From Flavobacteriales bacterium (GTDB lineage: Bacteria > Bacteroidota > Bacteroidia > Flavobacteriales > BACL11), in contig NZRO01000025.1 in assembly GCA_002696275.1 (NCBI GenBank), forward strand, positions 9,062-63,955: 54,894 nucleotides of DNA, given 5' to 3'. Positions 17,024 through 27,708 of the stretch are shown one piece after another (the first letter of the stretch is position 1; every line of letters begins with the position of its first letter). Made by a program: the position numbers and the translations under genes. The notes beneath the pieces are model-generated. The model made no database searches. It saw only the letters and a list, made by a program, of their open reading frames with translations, and was not told where the DNA came from.

Positions 17024-19399
17024 TTATTTTCGCTTAACTTTTAGTTTGTTTAAATCAATATCTTCTTCCTCATCAAAAATATCTAATAACGGTTCTTTAA
17101 AAGCCTTAGTAGTTATCAATCTTTCAAGAGTTAATAATAATGCTGGTAAAAGTAATAAATTAGATAACATTGCAAAAAACAAGGTAATAGAAACTAACAT
17201 CCCTAAAGCAACTGTTCCTCCAAAATCAGATGCAACAAAAACAAAAAATCCAAAGAATAAGACAATAGAAGTATAAACCATACTTACACCTGTTTCTTCT
17301 AAAGCCTTAAAAACAGATTTTCTAATATTCCAATTACTTTCGAGTAATTCTTGTCTGTATTTTGCTAAAAAATGAATAGTATCATCTACTGAAATCCCAA
17401 AGGCAATACTAAAAACTAAAATCGTAGATGGTTTAATAGGAATAGAAAAATATCCCATAATGGCTGAAGTTAAAAGTAATGGTAAAAGATTGGGGACTAA
17501 CGAGACAATTACCATCCGTAAAGATCGAAACATCCAAGCCATAAAAACAGAAATCAGTAAGATAACTAATAATAAACTATATACTAAATTACCAACTAAG
17601 AATTTAGTCCCTTCTAGAAAGACTCTACTAAAACCAGTAACAATTACATTATATTTATCAGGATGAAAAATGGAATTTATTTTAGGGCGTAATTCACTTA
17701 AAATTGTATCCATTTCAGGGGTTGCTAAATCATTCATCCTTAAAGTAATTCTTGCTTTTGAATTTATTTTGTCTGTTAATTTTACATCCAAATTATTTAA
17801 TGAATCTGACTTTCTAATTAAAGAAGAGATTCTTCCTAAATCTCTTCTTTGTGGGAGAACATAATATTTTGATCCATCCTGCTTAAACGCTTGATTTGCA
17901 TACTTAATAAATTCTATATATGATAGTGGCTGTGAAAACACTTCATACTTTTCTAAATCATCCTGAAGTTGTTGTACTTTCGACATGAATGAAGCTTTAT
18001 GAATAGCATTTGTATCTTTAGCATCAATAATTATTTCAAGAGGCATAACTCCTCCAAAATTCTTTTCAAAAAATTGTAAATCTGTATACAAATCTCCGTT
18101 TCTAGAAAGATCATCTGTAATGTTTCCAGTAGTTTCCACTAGTATTAAACCAGTAAAACCAACAATAGTTAAAATACTAGAAGTTATATAAATTACCCTT
18201 CTTTTATTTTTAACCCATGATGACAAAGTCAAAACCACTGATCTAACCCATCTTCTATCGAGATGTCTAGTATGTCTTAATTTTGGAGAAGGAAAGAAAG
18301 AAAACCAAATTGGAATTAATAAAATAGATAATATATATATAAATATGATACTAAGAGCTGCTACTAATCCAAATTCTTGAAGAGTTTCGCTTTTTGTAAG
18401 AACGAATGCCGCAAAACCAGATGCAGTTGTTAAGTTTGTAAGTAAAGTAATATTTCCAATCTTACTAATCATTAAATTTAGAGATTTACTCTTATCATTA
18501 TTTTTCCGGTATTCTGTGTGGTATTTATTTATAAGATAAATACAATTAGGTATTCCTATTACAATAACAACAGGAGGTACTAATGCAGTAAGAATCGTTA
18601 CGTTATATCCAAAAAACCCCATTACACCAAAAGAAAACAACACCCCTATAGTCACTACAATCATAGATATTAATGTAGCCTTAAAAGAACGAAAGAAAAC
18701 ATATAAAATTAATGAAGTAATTAATAAGGTGAGTATTATAAAGACTGATATTTCATCTTTCACTTTTATCGAATCAATAGTTCTCAGATATGGCATTCCT
18801 GAATATCTTACATCTAAATTTAAGGTCTTACTATATTCTTCACCATAATCAACTATAGAATCTATTAAAAATTTTCTATCTGGTGTTCCTAAAACTTCTT
18901 TATCAATATCTACAAGCATTAGAGCAGAATAGACATTTTTATTATATAACATGCCTTCGTAAATCTTTTGATCCTGGAAAATCTGTAAAGCAGAATCTAT
19001 CTGAAGGGATGTCATGTCAGGATGATACCAATGTGAGGATATAAATTTCTTTTTAGTAGAATCTGTTTGAAGAATAGGAAGTTGAGTAATATTTAAAACT
19101 GCATTAACCCCTTCTAAACTTTCTATTTCTAACCCAAATCTATGCCAAGCAAAAAGATGTTCTTTGGTAAAGAATTCTACATCCCGAACAGCAATTACCA
19201 TTGTATTTATACTTTCTCCAAATTCTGATTTAAAATCATTAAAATCAATCTGAATCTGACTATCAGCAGGTAATATTTGAGCATGTTGGTAAGACATCTT
19301 AACATCTCTTGCTAAATAATACATAAGAGTCGTTATAGCGATTAACAAGAGGATTACAACAAACCTACCTTTAAGAATTATATCTGAAACTTTAATCAT
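17024..19399 (-). CDS. RND/MMPL-family exporter
   Basis: A 791-aa inner-membrane protein with two repeats, each one N-terminal helix, a periplasmic domain and about five further helices (for example [18 protein letters not shown] and [20 protein letters not shown] in the first half; [17 protein letters not shown] and [19 protein letters not shown] in the second). This single-polypeptide layout belongs to the MMPL/sterol-sensing-like RND branch, often annotated as predicted exporter of lipids or hydrophobic compounds. The substrate is unknown. Just upstream are the frr terminator and a perfect palindrome that could be an operator. It leads the string RND-rfbA-prenyl synthase, with a 1-nt gap to rfbA. 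Confidence 0.85.
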   Translation of the reverse strand: MIKVSDIILKGRFVVILLLIAITTLMYYLARDVKMSYQHAQILPADSQIQIDFNDFKSEFGESINTMVIAVRDVEFFTKEHLFAWHRFGLEIESLEGVNAVLNITQLPILQTDSTKKKFISSHWYHPDMTSLQIDSALQIFQDQKIYEGMLYNKNVYSALMLVDIDKEVLGTPDRKFLIDSIVDYGEEYSKTLNLDVRYSGMPYLRTIDSIKVKDEISVFIILTLLITSLILYVFFRSFKATLISMIVVTIGVLFSFGVMGFFGYNVTILTALVPPVVIVIGIPNCIYLINKYHTEYRKNNDKSKSLNLMISKIGNITLLTNLTTASGFAAFVLTKSETLQEFGLVAALSIIFIYILSILLIPIWFSFFPSPKLRHTRHLDRRWVRSVVLTLSSWVKNKRRVIYITSSILTIVGFTGLILVETTGNITDDLSRNGDLYTDLQFFEKNFGGVMPLEIIIDAKDTNAIHKASFMSKVQQLQDDLEKYEVFSQPLSYIEFIKYANQAFKQDGSKYYVLPQRRDLGRISSLIRKSDSLNNLDVKLTDKINSKARITLRMNDLATPEMDTILSELRPKINSIFHPDKYNVIVTGFSRVFLEGTKFLVGNLVYSLLLVILLISVFMAWMFRSLRMVIVSLVPNLLPLLLTSAIMGYFSIPIKPSTILVFSIAFGISVDDTIHFLAKYRQELLESNWNIRKSVFKALEETGVSMVYTSIVLFFGFFVFVASDFGGTVALGMLVSITLFFAMLSNLLLLPALLLTLERLITTKAFKEPLLDIFDEEEDIDLNKLKVKRK

Positions 19400-19405
19400 T
19401 TAGGA

Positions 19406-19419
19406 TACTTTTAAAAGTA
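19406..19419. promoter_or_regulatory. 14-bp perfect palindrome upstream of the RND exporter
   Basis: TACTTTTAAAAGTA is fully self-complementary and lies 6 nt before the exporter ATG, directly after the frr terminator. It could be a repressor operator, but no regulator gene is nearby. In AT-rich DNA it may also be chance or an extension of the terminator tail. Confidence 0.35.
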
Positions 19420-19439
19420 AAAAAGGACTCGAAGAATCC
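19419..19439 (-). terminator. Rho-independent terminator after pyrH-frr
   Basis: On the minus strand GGATTC-TTC-GAGTCC forms a 6-bp stem (one G-T wobble) with a 3-nt loop followed by TTTTTT. It is 23 nt after the frr stop codon and before the exporter start. Confidence 0.7.
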
Positions 19440-19462
19440 CTACATATAAATTATTTTAGGAG

Positions 19463-20026
19463 TTAGATTGTCATTACATCTTTTTCTTTCTCCGAAAATA
19501 TTTTATCTGTATTAGATATAAATTTATCTGTCAAGTTCTGTATACTAGATTCTGCATCTCTAGCAATATCTTCAGATAAGCCAGTTTTAGCCAATTTTTT
19601 TACTTCTTCATTTCCTTTTTGTCTTGAATTACGAATGCTTACCTTACAATTTTCTGTCTCTGACTTCACCTGTTTTACCAATTCTTTTCTTCTTTCCTCA
19701 GTTAATGCTGGAACATTGATTAAAATTAATTCTCCATTATTCATAGGGTTTAGACCTAAATTTGCTTCTACAATTGCTTTTTCAATATCTCCCATTACGG
19801 ATTTATCAAATGGTTGAATAGAGATTGTTTGAGAATCTGGAGTATTTATATTTGCCATTTGAGATAAAGGAGTTATTGCTCCATAATAATCAACCTTTAC
19901 TGCTGATAACATTTGAGGAGAAGCTTTTCCAGCTCTAATCTTTGAAAGTACCATCTCTAATCTAGAGATAGACTCTTGCATTTGCTCTTCAGCAACATCT
20001 AATATTAATTCAATTTCTTCATTCAT
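19463..20026 (-). CDS. frr: Ribosome recycling factor
   Basis: Splits post-termination ribosomes together with EF-G. The 187-aa length is standard. Signatures are RLEMVLSKIRAGKASPQML near residues 22-40, VDYYGAITPLSQMANI, and NVPALTEERRKELVKQVK in the hinge and second helical domain. It follows pyrH after 10 nt, the conserved pyrH-frr order, and ends at a rho-independent hairpin. Expression should be high and constitutive with pyrH. Confidence 0.97.
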   Translation of the reverse strand: MNEEIELILDVAEEQMQESISRLEMVLSKIRAGKASPQMLSAVKVDYYGAITPLSQMANINTPDSQTISIQPFDKSVMGDIEKAIVEANLGLNPMNNGELILINVPALTEERRKELVKQVKSETENCKVSIRNSRQKGNEEVKKLAKTGLSEDIARDAESSIQNLTDKFISNTDKIFSEKEKDVMTI

Positions 20027-20036
20027 AATAATATTT

Positions 20037-20744
20037 TTAAAAATTCACTAATGTACCTACATTGTGTCCATCACATACTTTCTGCAGATTTCCTTTAATA
20101 TTCATATTAAACACTTTTATTGGCAAATTATTTTCTTTACATAAAGTAAAAGCTGTTAAATCCATAACACTTAATTCCTTTTGAAATACCTCATCAAATG
20201 ATATAGACTCATACATAGTTGCGGAAGAATCCTTCTCAGGATCTGCAGTAAATATACCATCTACTCTTGTTCCTTTTAAAATTACATCTGCCTCAATTTC
20301 TATTGCTCTTAGTGTAGCGGCTGTATCAGTCGTAAAATATGGATTTCCGGTACCTCCACCAAATATAACAACTCTATTCTTACTTAAATGTCTTGTTGCT
20401 TTTCTTCTAATATATGGCTCGGCTACTTGCTCCATTCTTATAGCGGTAAGAAGTCTAGTTTGAACATCAATAGATTCTAAAGCCGACTGGAGAGCCATTC
20501 CATTGATAATAGTTGCTAACATACCCATATAATCGCCTTGAACCCTATCAAAACCTGCACCTTCAGACTGAATACCCCTGTAAATATTACCACCTCCAAT
20601 AACAACAGCAACCTGTATTCCTTTCTCTACTATTTGTTTTATCTCAGCAGCATAATTTGCTAATCTAGCTGAATCAATTCCATAATTTTGATCTCCCATT
20701 AAGGCTTCGCCGCTAAGCTTTAAAAGTATTCTATTATATTTCAT
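20037..20744 (-). CDS. pyrH: UMP kinase
   Basis: Phosphorylates UMP to UDP in pyrimidine synthesis; bacterial hexameric amino-acid-kinase family. 235 aa, typical. Signatures are [20 protein letters not shown] at the N-terminus, [11 protein letters not shown], and [20 protein letters not shown] in the UMP-binding region. It is separated from tsf by a terminator and has its own -7 element 19 nt upstream of the ATG, so pyrH-frr is a unit distinct from the ribosomal genes even though it lies directly downstream of them. Confidence 0.97.
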   Translation of the reverse strand: MKYNRILLKLSGEALMGDQNYGIDSARLANYAAEIKQIVEKGIQVAVVIGGGNIYRGIQSEGAGFDRVQGDYMGMLATIINGMALQSALESIDVQTRLLTAIRMEQVAEPYIRRKATRHLSKNRVVIFGGGTGNPYFTTDTAATLRAIEIEADVILKGTRVDGIFTADPEKDSSATMYESISFDEVFQKELSVMDLTAFTLCKENNLPIKVFNMNIKGNLQKVCDGHNVGTLVNF

Positions 20745-20763
20745 ATGTATTTAAAAAGTTGCC

Positions 20764-20771
20764 CAAAGATA
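20764..20771 (-). promoter_or_regulatory. -7 promoter element for pyrH-frr
   Basis: Minus strand TATCTTTG followed by GG; exact TAnnTTTG match, 19 nt before the pyrH ATG and after the tsf terminator. Confidence 0.6.
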
Positions 20772-20819
20772 CGTAAATAAGAGAAATTGAAAAATATTGA
20801 TGAATCTTTTTAAAAATAA

Positions 20820-20846
20820 AAAAACCACCCTAAATAGGTGGTTTTT
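20820..20846 (-). terminator. Rho-independent terminator after tsf
   Basis: AAAAACCACC and GGTGGTTTTT form a perfect 10-bp stem around a 7-nt loop, 24 nt beyond the tsf stop codon. On the minus strand it ends in a T-run. Confidence 0.85.
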
Positions 20847-20870
20847 AAAGATTTGTAACTTTATGTTTCG

Positions 20871-21836
20871 TTATCCCAAAGACACTCTTTTAAATGAACT
20901 CACCTCAATATCGCCATACGATTTAATATACGAATCTACAGTTTTGTCTTCGTCCTTAATAAATTTTTGATCTAACAAACATTGTTCCTGATCTAATGTA
21001 GTGTTGTCCGAAATAAATCTTTCAAGCTTTCCTGGAACTATTTTTTCCCAAATTTGCTCTGGCTTTCCTTCTGCTTGTAGTTGAGATTCAATCTCAGATT
21101 TAGCATGTTCCAATACTTCATCAGTAAGTTGAGACATAGAGATATATTGAGGAACATTCTTTAATGTTTTACCCAATCTTCCCAATTCAACATTGTCTTT
21201 TTCAATAGCGGCTATTCTTGCTTCTGTCTCATTTGCAACAAATTCCGGGTCAAAGTCTTTATAAGATAAAGTTGTAGCTCCCATGGAAGCAACCTGCATC
21301 GCTAAATCTTTAGCTAATACATCTACATTATCTGTATTTTTGTTTAAACCTACTAGAACAGCAATCTTCACACCATGAGTATAAGAACCAACATATTTTG
21401 CCTCTACTCTTTCAAAAGAAGAGATATCTAACTTTTCTCCAATTACACCAGTCTGTTCAATTAATTTATCTGCAACAGTCATCCCTCCAAAATCTGCACA
21501 CATAAATGACTCTTTACTTGAGTGCTTTAAAGCGATGTCTGCAAACTGAGATGCTAAATTTTTAAAAGAATCATTTTTAGCAACAAAATCTGTTTCACAT
21601 GCCAATACAATCGCAATTCCTATAGTATTATCTGAATTTATCTTAGTTATAGCAACACCTTCTGAAGCTTCTCTATCTGCTCTTTTTGCCGCAACTTTCT
21701 GTCCCTTTTTTCTTAATACATCAATAGCCGCATCAAAATCACCATTAGCTTCTACTAAAGCCTTCTTACAGTCCATCATTCCTGCACCAGTTTGTTTTCT
21801 TAATTTAGCTACATCAGCTGCTTTAATTTCTGCCAT
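20871..21836 (-). CDS. tsf: Elongation factor Ts
   Basis: Nucleotide exchange factor for EF-Tu. The N-terminal UBA-like domain and signature are present (VAKLRKQTGAGMMDCKKALV, ANGDFDAAIDVLRKKG), followed by the core motif GIAIVLACETDFVAKNDSF. At 321 aa it is longer than the E. coli protein (about 283), mainly in the second core repeat, with C-terminal stretch DNTTLDQEQCLLDQKFIKDE; longer EF-Ts is common in Bacteroidota. It follows rpsB after 8 nt, the conserved rpsB-tsf pair. Confidence 0.97.
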   Translation of the reverse strand: MAEIKAADVAKLRKQTGAGMMDCKKALVEANGDFDAAIDVLRKKGQKVAAKRADREASEGVAITKINSDNTIGIAIVLACETDFVAKNDSFKNLASQFADIALKHSSKESFMCADFGGMTVADKLIEQTGVIGEKLDISSFERVEAKYVGSYTHGVKIAVLVGLNKNTDNVDVLAKDLAMQVASMGATTLSYKDFDPEFVANETEARIAAIEKDNVELGRLGKTLKNVPQYISMSQLTDEVLEHAKSEIESQLQAEGKPEQIWEKIVPGKLERFISDNTTLDQEQCLLDQKFIKDEDKTVDSYIKSYGDIEVSSFKRVSLG

Positions 21837-21844
21837 TTTTAGTT

Positions 21845-22615
21845 TTATTTTTCAGTTATTTCTTCAGCCTTTATCTCTTCAGCCTTTATCTCTTCAGCCT
21901 TTTCTTTTAGTTTTTTAGCATCTGCTTGTTCTCTGTCTGACAACCCTTCTTTGATAGCTCCTACAACTACTTCTAAAATTTTACTAATTGATTTTGCAGA
22001 GTCGTCATTAGATGGGATTGGGAAACTAACTGTATTAGGGTCTGAATTAGTATCTACCATTGCAAAAGTTGGTATACCTAACTTAGCGGCTTCGGATACA
22101 GCAATGTGTTCTTTTGTAATATCTACAATAAATATCGCAGAAGGCATTCTATTCATTTTAGAAATAGAACCTAAATTTCTTTCTAACTTCTCTCTAGTTC
22201 TAGAGATTTGTAACCTCTCCCTTTTTGATAAAGTAGATAAAGTACCATCCTCTCCCATTTTATCAATAGAATCCATTTTCTTAATAGATTTTCTAATTGT
22301 AGAAAAATTTGTTAACAGTCCACCTGGCCACCTTTCGGTAATATAAGGCATATTAATGGACTCTGCAAATTCAGAAACAATTGATTTTGCTTGTTTCTTA
22401 GTAGCTACAAAAAGGATGTTTTTACCTGATCTTGCAATTTGTTTCATTGCGGCAGAAGCTTGGTCTAACATAGCTACTGTTTTGTTAAGATCAATAATAT
22501 GGATTCCATTTTTCTCCATAAATACATAAGGAGCCATCCCTGGATTCCATTTCTTTTTAAGGTGACCAAAATGTACACCTGCTTCTAATAGTTCTTTAAA
22601 GGTTGTTCTTGACAT
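21845..22615 (-). CDS. rpsB: 30S ribosomal protein S2
   Basis: Small-subunit protein, 256 aa. Signatures are TFKELLEAGVHFGHLKKKWN, MAPYVFMEKNGIHIIDLNKT, and ITERWPGGLLTNFSTIRKSI. The last residues are a charged Glu/Lys/Ile repeat (AEEIKAEEIKAEEITEK) encoded by a 15-bp tandem repeat, a species-level tail extension beyond the conserved fold. The gene lies between rpsI (96-bp gap) and tsf in the order rplM-rpsI-rpsB-tsf, which is widespread in Bacteroidota. I see only a weak -7 match (TATGTTTA) in the 96-bp gap, so it is probably mostly read through from rplM. Confidence 0.97.
   Translation of the reverse strand: MSRTTFKELLEAGVHFGHLKKKWNPGMAPYVFMEKNGIHIIDLNKTVAMLDQASAAMKQIARSGKNILFVATKKQAKSIVSEFAESINMPYITERWPGGLLTNFSTIRKSIKKMDSIDKMGEDGTLSTLSKRERLQISRTREKLERNLGSISKMNRMPSAIFIVDITKEHIAVSEAAKLGIPTFAMVDTNSDPNTVSFPIPSNDDSAKSISKILEVVVGAIKEGLSDREQADAKKLKEKAEEIKAEEIKAEEITEK
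21862..21906 (-). repeat. 15-bp tandem repeat at the 3' end of rpsB
   Basis: CTTCAGCCTTTATCT occurs twice exactly (21862-21876, 21877-21891), followed by an imperfect third copy. In frame it adds AEEIK units to the S2 tail. Confidence 0.85.
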
Positions 22616-22711
22616 GTTTACGTTCTTTTTGATTTCAGCAACTAATAGGTAGAAGTTTTTACTTGTCCTAATAGTTTAGATGCTAAACATATATTAATAA
22701 TTTGTTTGATT

Positions 22712-23098
22712 CTATCTTTTAACCCACTGGAATTTCTTCCTTGCTTTTTTCTGTCCCGGCTTCTTTCTTTCTACAACTCTTGGATCTCTTGTAAGAAGCC
22801 CTTCTGCTTTTAATGCTATTCTATTTTCTGCATCAATTTTACATAGGGATCTGGCAATTGCTAATTTGATAGCATCTGCTTGTCCGTTAATTCCACCACC
22901 ATTAACGTTTACTTTTATATCATATTTTCCGTCTTGTTCAACAATATTAAATGGTTGGTGTAATTTGTATTGTAAAGTTTCAATTGGAAAATACTCTTTG
23001 TAGTCTTTTCCATTTATAATAAAATTCCCCTTTCCTTTTGTCACATAAATTCTAGCAACAGATGCCTTTCTTCTTCCTATAGTATGAACAGTTTCCAT
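22712..23098 (-). CDS. rpsI: 30S ribosomal protein S9
   Basis: 128 aa, starting METVHTIGRRKASVARIYV and ending in the conserved basic tail DPRVVERKKPGQKKARKKFQ WVKR, whose last residues reach the ribosomal P site. It begins 1 nt after rplM, the near-universal rplM-rpsI pair. Confidence 0.97.
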   Translation of the reverse strand: METVHTIGRRKASVARIYVTKGKGNFIINGKDYKEYFPIETLQYKLHQPFNIVEQDGKYDIKVNVNGGGINGQADAIKLAIARSLCKIDAENRIALKAEGLLTRDPRVVERKKPGQKKARKKFQWVKR

Positions 23099-23099
23099 A

Positions 23100-23555
23100 T
23101 TATTTAAGGTTATTTAAATTTAATAATTTTGGTTTTTGCGCTTCATGTTTATGTTCTGAACCTGAATAAATGTATAGGTTCTTTAATATAGCGGCTCCTA
23201 ATTTATTTTTAGGCAACATCCCTTTTACTGAATGTTTTACAAGAGATGTACCATCTTTTTCTAACATTTGAATAGGTGTTATTCTCTTTTGTCCTCCAGG
23301 GTATCCTGTATGAGAAAATATTTCTCTATCTGTCATTTTCTTTCCTGTCATAATTGCTTTATCGGCATTTATTACAATTACATAATCACCACAATCCGCA
23401 TGAGGGGTGAAATTAGTTTTATATTTTCCTCTTAAAACCTTTGCGATTTTAGAAGACATTCTACCTAAAATTTGATTTTCAGCATCAACTACAAACCACT
23501 GTTTATTAGCTGTTTCTTTATTGGCTGATAATGTTTTATAACTTAATGTATCCAC
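23100..23555 (-). CDS. rplM: 50S ribosomal protein L13
   Basis: 151 aa with L13 signatures NKQWFVVDAENQILGRMSSK, HADCGDYVIVINADK and KHSVKGMLPKNKLG. The start codon is GTG (GTG GAT ACA TTA), supported by the family's usual MDTLSYKT opening and by a -7 element 34 nt upstream. It is the first gene of rplM-rpsI-rpsB-tsf. Confidence 0.97.
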   Translation of the reverse strand: MDTLSYKTLSANKETANKQWFVVDAENQILGRMSSKIAKVLRGKYKTNFTPHADCGDYVIVINADKAIMTGKKMTDREIFSHTGYPGGQKRITPIQMLEKDGTSLVKHSVKGMLPKNKLGAAILKNLYIYSGSEHKHEAQKPKLLNLNNLK

Positions 23556-23589
23556 AATATTTATTTTTAAATCCCGCTAAAAAGGTCTG

Positions 23590-23597
23590 CAAAAATA
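23590..23597 (-). promoter_or_regulatory. -7 promoter element for the rplM-rpsI-rpsB-tsf unit
   Basis: Minus strand TATTTTTG then CAG; exact TAnnTTTG match, 34 nt before the GTG start of rplM. Confidence 0.6.
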
Positions 23598-23625
23598 CAC
23601 TTATTTTTTTGTCTGCCGCCTTTTA

Positions 23626-24816
23626 TCAATAAATTATTTCTAATTCTTTTCCTACCTTTACAAAAGCATCTATAGCTCTATCTAAATCTTGTTTGGAATG
23701 AGCTGCTGAAATCTGAACTCTTATTCTTGCTTTTTCTTTTGGAACAACCGGATAAAAGAACCCTATCACATAGATACCTTCATCTAATAATTTATTGGAC
23801 ATCAGTTGAGCTAATTTTGAATCGTATAACATAACAGGGGTAATTGGATGAGATCCATCAGGAATATCAAATCCAGCAGTGATCATTCTTTTTCTGAAAT
23901 ATTGAGTATTATATTCTAATATATCTCTAAGATGAGTAGATTCAGAAAGCAAATCAATCACTTTTGAGGCTGCTCCAACTATGGACGGAGCTAATGAATT
24001 TGAAAATAAATATGGTCGCGATTTTTGCCTTAGCATATCTATTATTTCTTTTCTCCCAGATGTAAATCCACCCATCGCTCCTCCTAAAGCTTTTCCCAAA
24101 GTTGAAGTAATGATATCTACTCTTCCTACAACATCACAATATTCATGAGTGCCTCTACCATTTTTCCCAATAAATCCTGTAGCGTGACAATCATCAACCA
24201 TTACTAATGCATTATATTTCTCTGCTAAATCACAAATCTTATCTAATTGTGCTATATAACCATCCATTGAGAAAACACCATCAGTAACAATAATTCGATT
24301 TCTTTGTTTTTGTGAAAGAATTAACTGTTTTTCCAAATCTGACATGTCATTATTAATATATCTATATCGGACGGCTTTACACAGTCTAACTCCGTCGATG
24401 ATAGACGCATGATTAAGAGAGTCTGAAATAATAGCGTCATCCTTACCGAACAATGGTTCAAAAACCCCACCATTAGCATCAAAGGCTGCTGCATAAAGAA
24501 TAGTATCTTCTGTACCTAAAAAGTTAGATAATTTTTGTTCTAAATCTATATGGATATCTTGTGTGCCACAAATAAATCGAACGGAAGACATTCCAAAACC
24601 ATGAGTATCTAAAGTATCTTTAGCTGCTTTTACAACTTCAGGGTGAGAGGATAACCCTAAATAATTATTAGCACAAAAGTTTAAAACATTTTCACCCGTA
24701 CTAACCCTTATGCATGTTCCTTGTGGATTAACTATTACACGTTCTTCTTTATAAAGACCATCCTTTTTTATTTGATCTAACTCGGTTTGTAATTGTTTTT
24801 TAAAGTTTATAATCAT
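23626..24816 (-). CDS. kbl: Glycine C-acetyltransferase (2-amino-3-ketobutyrate CoA ligase)
   Basis: PLP enzyme of the alpha-oxoamine synthase family that cleaves 2-amino-3-ketobutyrate with CoA to glycine and acetyl-CoA in threonine breakdown. 396 aa, as expected. Visible motifs: [16 protein letters not shown], the PLP-stacking region [37 protein letters not shown], and the Schiff-base lysine in [14 protein letters not shown]. The partner threonine dehydrogenase is not in the window. Paralogues such as BioF and HemA share the fold; the motif set and length fit Kbl best. It follows the DUF6090-like gene by 40 nt on the same strand. Confidence 0.93.
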   Translation of the reverse strand: MIINFKKQLQTELDQIKKDGLYKEERVIVNPQGTCIRVSTGENVLNFCANNYLGLSSHPEVVKAAKDTLDTHGFGMSSVRFICGTQDIHIDLEQKLSNFLGTEDTILYAAAFDANGGVFEPLFGKDDAIISDSLNHASIIDGVRLCKAVRYRYINNDMSDLEKQLILSQKQRNRIIVTDGVFSMDGYIAQLDKICDLAEKYNALVMVDDCHATGFIGKNGRGTHEYCDVVGRVDIITSTLGKALGGAMGGFTSGRKEIIDMLRQKSRPYLFSNSLAPSIVGAASKVIDLLSESTHLRDILEYNTQYFRKRMITAGFDIPDGSHPITPVMLYDSKLAQLMSNKLLDEGIYVIGFFYPVVPKEKARIRVQISAAHSKQDLDRAIDAFVKVGKELEIIY

Positions 24817-24856
24817 GATAGTTTATTTTTGTATAAAAATATAGAAATCAGATAAA

Positions 24857-25950
24857 TTATTGTTTTTGCCAAATTGTTTCAGGCCCAGCTGCACCAATCC
24901 GTAATTTTTCGTTCTTATAAAATTCATAATACCCAAAAGATGAAATAAACACAGGGTTTTTCTTGATTGGATACATTCTATTTTGATTAATTCTTTTAAA
25001 ATAATATAATGGTATTGAATGCTTTTCATCTATCATTACATATAAAATCCTATCTTTTATTCCTATTTCTAAAATAGAATCTTCAATTATATGTTTTGGA
25101 AAATATTTTCCCATTTCTCCATCAACTAATTTATAATTTCCAATATATTCTTTAGATAATGAATCATCTATAATATATGTAATGTTTTCAGGAACCTCTT
25201 CAACAACACCTAATAAATCATTAATTTCATGATACATATCAATAGACTTAATTCTGTGGGATCTTGCCATTCCATCAAGTAAAGCTGCAGCATTAACAAC
25301 CTTTTGAACCAGAGCCTTGTAATAAGGGTCATTCATAAAAAAATCAATTTGCTCTTCACTAACCCTTCCATAATAACCATCAATCCAAAACCAGTGCGAA
25401 TAAGCTAATTCATCATGTATATTCCAAATTATTTTTTTAAAATTACTATTATACTCATCAAGAGTAGGAATAATCTTATACATTTTTTTAATTTTTTTGA
25501 AAATTTCAGAATACTTTTCTGGCACTTCATCCTTCATGTCAAGAAGTAAATTATATCCATCTGTAGTGATTTGATACTGATTGTAATATACTATAACTTG
25601 TTGCCAATAATTTAGACCATTTTCATAATATTCGCGATCAAATTTATTCATCATTATATCATGACGTAAAGAATCTCTAGAGTGAAAATGAGCTATCGTA
25701 TTGTCAGAGTTATAAATATCAGATTTTAAATTTTGTTGAACAATTCTTAATGTTGCTTCAAATTGATTTTCAAAATTTTGGGAAGAATTCCATCTATCAA
25801 TATAAAGTGCTAATAGTATACCGGTAACAACCATAAAAAGTTCTATAAAAACCAATATAACTGAAGAACTAGTAAATGATTTTTGTTCTTTTGTTGAAAA
25901 TTTAGAACCTATTGATTTGAACCTATCGGTTAAAAAATTTAGTAAAAGCA

Positions 25951-25951
<1 letters not shown>
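24857..25951 (-). CDS. DUF6090-like single-pass membrane protein, function unknown
   Basis: A 364-aa protein with one N-terminal transmembrane helix (VILVFIELFMVVTGILLALY) followed directly by IDRWNSSQNFENQFE. This pattern (GILxALxIxxWN after the helix) is the hallmark of the Bacteroidota family I know as DUF6090. The remainder, about 310 residues, is mostly helical, rich in Tyr and Asp, and should be periplasmic or cytoplasmic depending on helix orientation. The ATG overlaps the gdhA stop codon by 1 nt (TAATG), so translation is coupled to gdhA. No function is known to me and none is suggested by motifs. Confidence 0.75.
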
Positions 25952-27294
<1,343 letters not shown>

Positions 27295-27327
27295 TTAAAA
27301 TATGTTTAGTTTTTAAAAATGTTTTAG

Positions 27328-27335
27328 CAAATTTA
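27328..27335 (-). promoter_or_regulatory. -7 promoter element for gdhA
   Basis: Minus strand TAAATTTG followed by CT; exact TAnnTTTG match, 42 nt before the ATG. Confidence 0.55.
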
Positions 27336-27421
27336 TAGTATAATTTTAAAAAACAAACATCTTTACATTTTTCTTTTTTTGTTTTACCTAAAAAAGAAAG
27401 TATCATATATTTAAAATTCAC

Positions 27422-27541
27422 TTATTTTTTAACTTTTCCTCCTGTAAATGCAATTAAAAATATCATTAATAAACAATACCAAAAAAAGTAACCAATTGTT
27501 TCCCAATCTGCATTTCTAAAATTTTGAATGATTTTTTTCAT
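27422..27541 (-). CDS. Small single-pass membrane protein, 39 aa (not in ORF track)
   Basis: ATG at 27539-27541 opens a 39-aa frame: basic/amphipathic N-terminus (MKKIIQNFRNADWETIG), one aromatic-rich hydrophobic helix (YFFWYCLLMIFLIAF), and a short basic tail (TGGKVKK). Composition and topology look like a genuine small membrane protein rather than random AT-rich sequence. A near-match -7 element (TATCTTTC) lies about 35 nt upstream on the same strand. It occupies the middle of the otherwise empty 423-bp gap between gdhA and the TonB receptor; the remainder of that gap is AT-rich with no other feature apart from the flanking promoters. Confidence 0.5.
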   Translation of the reverse strand: MKKIIQNFRNADWETIGYFFWYCLLMIFLIAFTGGKVKK

Positions 27542-27677
27542 ATCTAATTTTTTAATATTTTTAAATGTACGAAAGATATTTTAATTTTCCAAGTAAATTC
27601 ATAAAAAAACAAACCCCTTATTATACAAGAAAGAGCTATCTTAACATTAAATCACTTTTCGATTAGATGAATTTGTT

Positions 27678-27685
27678 TACCTTTG
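27678..27685 (+). promoter_or_regulatory. -7 promoter element for the TonB receptor gene
   Basis: TACCTTTG matches TAnnTTTG and ends 23 nt before ATG 27709. It lies inside the longer ORF-track version of the gene, which argues for the downstream start. Confidence 0.55.
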
Positions 27686-27708
27686 TTTACTTATTAAAGT
27701 ATAAAAAA

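Noticed and set aside
15200-19399. Exporter-rfbA-prenyl synthase string as a surface-polysaccharide cluster
   Set aside because: No other glycan genes (rfbBCD, glycosyltransferases, flippase) accompany rfbA, so a dedicated biosynthetic cluster is not supported.
27667-27708. Upstream ATG of the TonB receptor
   Set aside because: It would spoil the signal peptide (extra hydrophobic MNLFTFVYLLKYKK) and contains the promoter element; ATG 27709 gives a standard signal peptide.
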